A stretch of DNA of 64,000 bases. Origin: Acrocarpospora pleiomorpha. GTDB lineage: Bacteria > Actinomycetota > Actinomycetes > Streptosporangiales > Streptosporangiaceae. This document shows, in pieces, positions 60,722 to 64,000 of the stretch. The notes beneath the pieces are model-generated. The model was not told the origin of the DNA. It ran no database searches and worked only from the letters and a program-made list of their open reading frames with translations. Position 1 is the first letter of the stretch; the number at the start of each line of letters is the position of its first letter. The stretch covers positions 539,291 to 603,290 of the forward strand of contig NZ_BLAF01000004.1 of the NCBI RefSeq assembly GCF_009687885.1, written 5' to 3'. The position numbers and the translations under genes are program-made.

Positions 60722-61644
60722 CGGACCGCCCCTTCCCGTGCCTGAATGTCGCGTGCCTGCGAGGATTCGGCCTGGCGTACCAGCGCCAGGTAGGTCTGCT
60801 CCAGCGACGCCCGGTGGACTTCGAGCTCGGCGATCGCCTCGCCGTACTCCTGGAAGAGACCGCGTACGAACGCCGTCGAATCGGTTGTCGAGCGGGTGAA
60901 ACCCTGGCCGTCGCAGGTCCAGCGCACCTCGTCGGCGCCGACGATCCGCCGGGCCAGGTCGGCCACCGAGCCGTCGGCGATGATCCGCCCGCCGTTCAGG
61001 ACGATGATGCGGTCGGCGAGCTTCTCCGCCTCGTCCAGATCGTGCGTGGTGAGCACGATGGTCGTCTCGTAGGCGCCGGCCAGGCCACGTACCAGATCGT
61101 GGAACTCGTGCCGGGCCTGCGGGTCGAAGGCCGCGGTCGGCTCGTCCAGGAACAGCAGCTCGGGACGGCCCGCCAAGCCGATCGCCACATCCAGGCGGCG
61201 GCGCTGGCCACCCGACAACGTCTTGATCTTCTTGCCCGCCTGACCGGTCAGGCCGACCGCCTCGATGAGCTCGTCGGCGTCCCACGGCCGCGGGATCTCC
61301 TCGGTGGAGAAGGCGGCGTAGTAGCCGCCGAGGTGCGCGAGCAGTTCACGCACCCGCCATTTGCCGTGGTCACGCCACGACTGCAGCACAACTCCGACCC
61401 GGGCCCGCCACCGCTCGTCCCCATGCGCCGGATCCACGCCGAGCACCGCGACCCGACCCGCCGACCGCATCCGGAAACCCTCCAGGATCTCGATCGTGGT
61501 CGTCTTACCCGCCCCGTTCGGCCCGAGCAGGGCCAGCACCTCACCGTGACGGACCTGGAAGGTAACGTCATGCAGGATGTCGTTCACGCCGTAACGCATG
61601 CGCAAGCCCTCGACATCCAGCACTAATTCCTGACTTATCGCCAT
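60718..61644 (-). CDS. ABC-2 exporter ATP-binding protein
   Basis: 308 residues from the ATG at 61644 (GAGAGG upstream; a GTG at 61650 is possible). Walker [21 protein letters not shown], signature TLSGGQRRRLDVAIGLAG, Walker B LLFLDEPTAAFDPQARHEFH, H-loop VLTTHDLDEAEKLADR. It is first in an operon with the permease. C-terminal VHRASLEQTYLALV is the usual end of such ATPases. Substrate unknown. Confidence 0.94.
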   Translation of the reverse strand: MAISQELVLDVEGLRMRYGVNDILHDVTFQVRHGEVLALLGPNGAGKTTTIEILEGFRMRSAGRVAVLGVDPAHGDERWRARVGVVLQSWRDHGKWRVRELLAHLGGYYAAFSTEEIPRPWDADELIEAVGLTGQAGKKIKTLSGGQRRRLDVAIGLAGRPELLFLDEPTAAFDPQARHEFHDLVRGLAGAYETTIVLTTHDLDEAEKLADRIIVLNGGRIIADGSVADLARRIVGADEVRWTCDGQGFTRSTTDSTAFVRGLFQEYGEAIAELEVHRASLEQTYLALVRQAESSQARDIQAREGAVR

Positions 61645-61902
61645 CTTCACCTCTCATGTGATTGGCGCCCCGGCAACGAGGCACACCGACAACAGGACAT
61701 GGCGCACCGGGCACCTAAGGCACTTGAATGCCGCCGCGGACCATCCGCTCAATGGGCACGACGGAGCACTCCGACAGCACGGAAATTTCTGCATGGGAGT
61801 TCTGTGAAGCCATATCGAGGCTTCAGCTGACGCGTTCGAGGTCGCGTAACGTCGTCAGACCGAGGTGCGCCAGGAGGTCACGCCAGGTGGCGATGCCCCC
61901 GC
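61645..61902. other. Intergenic region without recognised gene
   Basis: Between the ABC ATPase start and a thiolase-like fragment. It must hold the leftward promoter of the ABC operon. Short frames here (for instance the one starting at 61728) show no family features. The DNA is less GC-rich than its surroundings, fitting decayed or non-coding sequence. Confidence 0.5.
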
Positions 61903-62037
61903 GTCCGCCACCTGCGTCGAACCGGCGTCACCGCCACGTGCATCGCCGTCGGCCAGGGCATCGCCCTCGTCTCCTGGCACCGGTACGGCGAGAACCATCA
62001 CCCGCGTGAACAGCACCAGGCAACGGCGAACCGCTGA
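61903..62037 (+). pseudogene. Remnant of a thiolase C-terminus
   Basis: In one frame the 44 codons before a TGA at 62035 read VRHLRRTGVTATCIAVGQGI then ALVSWHRYGENHHP. TxTCIAxGQGIALV resembles the C-terminal catalytic Cys loop of acetyl-CoA acetyltransferases (usually CIGGGQGxA). The rest of the roughly 390-residue enzyme is absent and there is no start codon. So it is at best a gene fragment left by a deletion; the match is short. Confidence 0.45.
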
Positions 62038-62046
62038 TCATGCTGG

Positions 62047-62553
62047 TCAATTGTCCTTGGCCGCTCCTGGTCGCCCCTCGTCCTCGACGGCGACCGACTC
62101 CAGAACGCGCGCCATCAGATCACCCTGGTCGACGCCGGCCAGCGCAAGGGCACGTGGCACCGTGCCGACCTGCGCCTGCAGGATGCCGAGAAGCAGATGC
62201 GCCGGACGCAGATTCTTGGGCACCCCGTATTTGAAGCTGCGTTCGAACACGAGCTTGGCCGACGCCCCCAGATGCGTCGGGCGTTTCCGATCGGGGCTCG
62301 CCCGTGGCAGATCGAAGGCCGCCGCCGACACTCCGGCCGCGCCCAGACTGTGCTCGAACTCCCGGTCCAGCGCGTCGCGGATGGCCTGATGGTCGAGCCC
62401 GGCCGAGGCCAGAACCCGGTGCGCGCCGGTTCCCTCCAGAGCGGCGATCCCCAGCAGGAGATGCCGCGCCTCGATCGTCGCCGACCCCTCCTGCAGGGCC
62501 TCGTCCCCTCCCTGCTCGATGAGCGTACGGACATACTTATGGAACACGGTCAT
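62047..62553 (-). CDS. Clp N-terminal repeat-domain protein
   Basis: 168 residues from the ATG at 62553 (GAGGAGG upstream). Two Clp-N (Clp R) repeats: ARHLLLGIAALEGTGAHRVL near residue 30 and RPAHLLLGILQAQVGTVPRA near 115, each with the HLLLGIL pattern. No AAA+ module follows, so it is a free-standing Clp-N protein, perhaps binding unfolded proteins or acting as an adaptor. It is 2 bp downstream of a small HTH gene, forming a tight operon controlled by the palindrome at 62800-62824. Confidence 0.9.
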   Translation of the reverse strand: MTVFHKYVRTLIEQGGDEALQEGSATIEARHLLLGIAALEGTGAHRVLASAGLDHQAIRDALDREFEHSLGAAGVSAAAFDLPRASPDRKRPTHLGASAKLVFERSFKYGVPKNLRPAHLLLGILQAQVGTVPRALALAGVDQGDLMARVLESVAVEDEGRPGAAKDN

Positions 62554-62555
62554 CG

Positions 62556-62786
62556 TCAGCGCCTCCTCAGCGTGACGCCCGCGGCGATGAGCCGCTTGGC
62601 ATGCTTCTTGTGGACGGCCTGGCGCGTCACTCCGAGCGCCTCGGCGACCTGCGGCCAACTCCAGCCCGCCCGCATCGCCTGCTCGACGGCGGCGTCCTCC
62701 ATCTGATCGGCCAGGCGCCGCAACGCCGCAACGGCCGCCAGCGCATCGGCGGGCTCCTGGGAAACGGGAATCTCAACAGCGGGCAT
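62556..62786 (-). CDS. Small HTH protein of a Clp-N operon
   Basis: 76 residues. A helical N-terminal half (DALAAVAALRRLADQMEDAA) is followed by a helix-turn-helix (AMRAGWSWPQVAEALGVTRQ, AVHKKHAKRLIAAG). It is the first gene of the HTH/Clp-N pair. The start ATG lies 7 nt behind a TAGGGT -10, so the mRNA is probably leaderless. It likely binds the palindrome in its own promoter. Confidence 0.87.
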   Translation of the reverse strand: MPAVEIPVSQEPADALAAVAALRRLADQMEDAAVEQAMRAGWSWPQVAEALGVTRQAVHKKHAKRLIAAGVTLRRR

Positions 62787-62793
62787 GTAAGCA

Positions 62794-62824
62794 ACCCTAG
62801 TTGACTAATCCCGGATTAGTCAAC
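62794..62824 (-). promoter_or_regulatory. Promoter with 25-bp palindromic operator, leaderless start
   Basis: A perfect palindrome covers 62800-62824 with 12-bp arms (GTTGACTAATCC and its complement) around one central base. On the minus strand it contains the -35 TTGACT (62823-62818); 18 bp on, TAGGGT (62799-62794) is the -10, and 7 nt later comes the ATG at 62786. The repressor site fills the spacer. A partial half site TTGCTAATC lies nearby at 62830-62838. Confidence 0.75.
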
Positions 62825-62912
62825 ACGAGTTGCTAATCGGGCTGTTTGGCCAGGACATCCCGTACTGTGAGGCAGGCCCTCCATCCCATGACACAGAGGA
62901 GCCGGCCCGCCA

Positions 62913-63308
62913 ATGACCAAGTACGTGATCGGTCCCGACGTGGCCCTTCACCTGGCCCGCGATGAGGCCGTGATCTCCGACGAGCACCGGCTCCTGGCGC
63001 CGGCACTTCTTCGCTCGCAGATGCTGTCCCTGCTCTACCGAGCGGTACGCCAGGGTGAGCTGACCAAGAAGGACGCCGATCGCCAGCTCAATTACGTACG
63101 CGCGCTACGGATCCGGCTACTCGGAGACCGCGTCCTTCAGAACGTCGCCTGGAAGATCGCCGACGAGCTCGACTGGCCCGACACGCTCGACGCCGAGTAC
63201 GTCGCACTGACCCGGCTCCAGGCCGACGCCCTCATCACGCTCGACGCGAAGCTCGCCCACGCCGTGAAGGACCTGGTGACGATCGCGCCCATCGAAGCAC
63301 CGTCCTGA
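62913..63308 (+). CDS. PIN-domain (VapC-like) protein
   Basis: 131 residues. PIN features: YVIGPDVALHLA with the first Asp, then LLAPALLRSQMLSLLYRAVR, where the usual second acid (Glu) is Gln, and DTLDAEYVALTRLQADALIT followed by LDAKLAHA with the late acids. The LLGDRVLQNVAWKIADEL stretch is typical of an actinobacterial VapC subfamily. PIN proteins are metal-dependent RNases and usually toxins. No adjacent antitoxin gene is seen (the nearest small gene is the leftward HTH gene). The replaced Glu may reflect a subfamily or altered activity. Confidence 0.82.
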   Translation: MTKYVIGPDVALHLARDEAVISDEHRLLAPALLRSQMLSLLYRAVRQGELTKKDADRQLNYVRALRIRLLGDRVLQNVAWKIADELDWPDTLDAEYVALTRLQADALITLDAKLAHAVKDLVTIAPIEAPS

Positions 63309-63326
63309 GCAATAGGAACAAAACTA

Positions 63327-63364
63327 CCGATACCAGACAGAAGGTGAATTCTGTCTGGTATCGG
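63327..63364. terminator. Strong hairpin, terminator for leftward transcription
   Basis: CCGATACCAGACAGAA (63327-63342) pairs perfectly with 63349-63364 over a 6-nt loop, a 16-bp stem. On the minus strand it is followed by TAGTTTTGTT, a T-rich tract, so it should terminate transcripts arriving from the right; rightward it is followed by A/G bases only, though it may still slow transcription after the PIN gene. Confidence 0.75.
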
Positions 63365-63560
63365 AAAGGGGTTCTCAAGGAATGATCAAACGCCGTCCTG
63401 CCGGGCCCCGTCAGCCGCTGGGTCTTCCGAGCGGCACTCCGATGGAAAGGAATCCGGTGAACGCCTCCCACGTGGCGGCTTTGAGGCATGCCGCTCGGCG
63501 GTGGCGACCGCAACGCGACTCCCGCTCGCGTCTGGTCACGCTGGAGCGGGCGTTGCCGCG

Positions 63561-64000
63561 CTAGCGGATGGCGCGAAGATCAACGATGATCATTTTGTTG
63601 TTCAGGCGGTAGGAGTACAGGTCGGTGTGGTGGGAGAGTCCCCGGCGGGCCAGACCGTCCCCCACGCCGCGCTGGCCCACGAGGCCGGCCTGGCCGGTTT
63701 TCAGATCCACCAGGGCGATGGCCATGACCCGGTGGCCGGTCCCGTATACCCGCAGGATGGTGAAGCGGTCCTGGGCGATGGTGGCGCTCTGGGTCTCCAT
63801 GGATGGGAGCCGTCGCTGAGCCGTGCCGTCCCGCGACTGGGTGGCTCCGTTCTCGTTGTGGTTTCCGGGGAGGGGGCCCATGCAGCGAGTGAGGCCGCAG
63901 ATCCAGGAATGGGTGTCTGGGGGGACGACGGCGGTTCTGGTCTCGCCGGTCTCGATGTTGAGGAGTTCGCCGAAGGTGGGGCGGTTGGCGGTGGGTGGGC
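63561..64000 (-). CDS. Beta-propeller (TolB/PD40-like) protein, C-terminal part
   Basis: The frame is open to the right edge, so the N-terminus is outside the window. Visible residues include ANRPTFGELLNIETGETRTA and SWICGLTRCMGPLPGNH, DRFTILRVYGTGHRVMAIAL and NNKMIIVDLRAIR at the end: repeated blade-like units with GD/T-G turns, as in actinobacterial TolB-like propellers, often lipoproteins or secreted. No catalytic motif. Partner and export signal cannot be judged from here. Confidence 0.7.
   Translation of the reverse strand, partial: PPTANRPTFGELLNIETGETRTAVVPPDTHSWICGLTRCMGPLPGNHNENGATQSRDGTAQRRLPSMETQSATIAQDRFTILRVYGTGHRVMAIALVDLKTGQAGLVGQRGVGDGLARRGLSHHTDLYSYRLNNKMIIVDLRAIR

Noticed and set aside
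63382..63564. 60-codon rightward frame
   Set aside because: Basic, no family features, weak ribosome-binding site too close to the ATG; only weakly better than chance.

Overview
The window is very GC-rich, has short intergenic gaps, many ATGA/GTGA start-stop overlaps and frequent GTG starts. Together with families such as an Rv2578c-like radical SAM protein, an actinobacterial-type c-di-AMP riboswitch, an ECF42-type sigma unit and many PadR/TetR/XRE-cupin regulators, this points to a filamentous actinobacterium. Streptosporangiaceae or relatives is my best guess, by inference only. The content looks like accessory chromosome-arm material: exporters, one-component regulators, small catabolic enzymes and gene remnants. 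I see no rRNA, tRNA, CRISPR array, intact insertion sequence or prophage.

Left third (1-22,500). It starts inside an MMPL exporter, then PadR / VOC / FAD-monooxygenase facing a TetR gene, a BenE transporter divergent from its XRE-cupin regulator, a DUF302 protein, a MacB/FtsX-type ABC pair, an amidase, a PadR gene, an ArsR-SRPBCC fusion coupled to an MFS exporter, an SDR/TetR pair with two identical operators, a three-gene ABC-2 exporter next to a two-component system, a Tat-secreted esterase, and a small membrane protein/HTH module.

Middle (22,500-42,700). A chimeric remnant (PP2C phosphatase joined to an MFS tail), a TauE/SafE exporter, VOC and alpha/beta-hydrolase genes, a GAF/PucR regulator, ribB-HAD, an orphan response regulator, an ECF42 sigma unit (VOC, DGPF/YCII, sigma), a large STAND ATPase, a nitrilase, a TetR-controlled DrrAB-like exporter, an SNF2 helicase, and a secreted CHAP hydrolase behind a c-di-AMP riboswitch.

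Right third (42,700-64,000). A coiled-coil protein, a serine beta-lactamase-like hydrolase, a copper-amine-oxidase-like protein whose active-site motifs are lost, RecD2, a lipoprotein L,D-transpeptidase, a radical SAM protein, a monooxygenase/MarR pair, three SMR transporters with two TetR regulators, several DUF proteins, a frameshifted kinase pseudogene, another ABC-2 exporter, a thiolase remnant, a leaderless HTH/Clp-N pair, a PIN-domain protein, and the C-terminal part of a beta-propeller protein.

The recurrent theme is local autoregulation. Most divergent pairs carry a perfect or near-perfect inverted repeat in the shared promoter, and in two cases the palindrome fills the -35/-10 spacer of a promoter that appears to give a leaderless mRNA. 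No single undescribed multigene defence or biosynthetic system stands out. The most unusual items are the degenerate amine oxidase, the PP2C-MFS chimera, the palindrome-controlled Clp-N/HTH pair, the ABC permease with a large extracytoplasmic beta domain, and the nested inverted repeats upstream of the amidase and the esterase.
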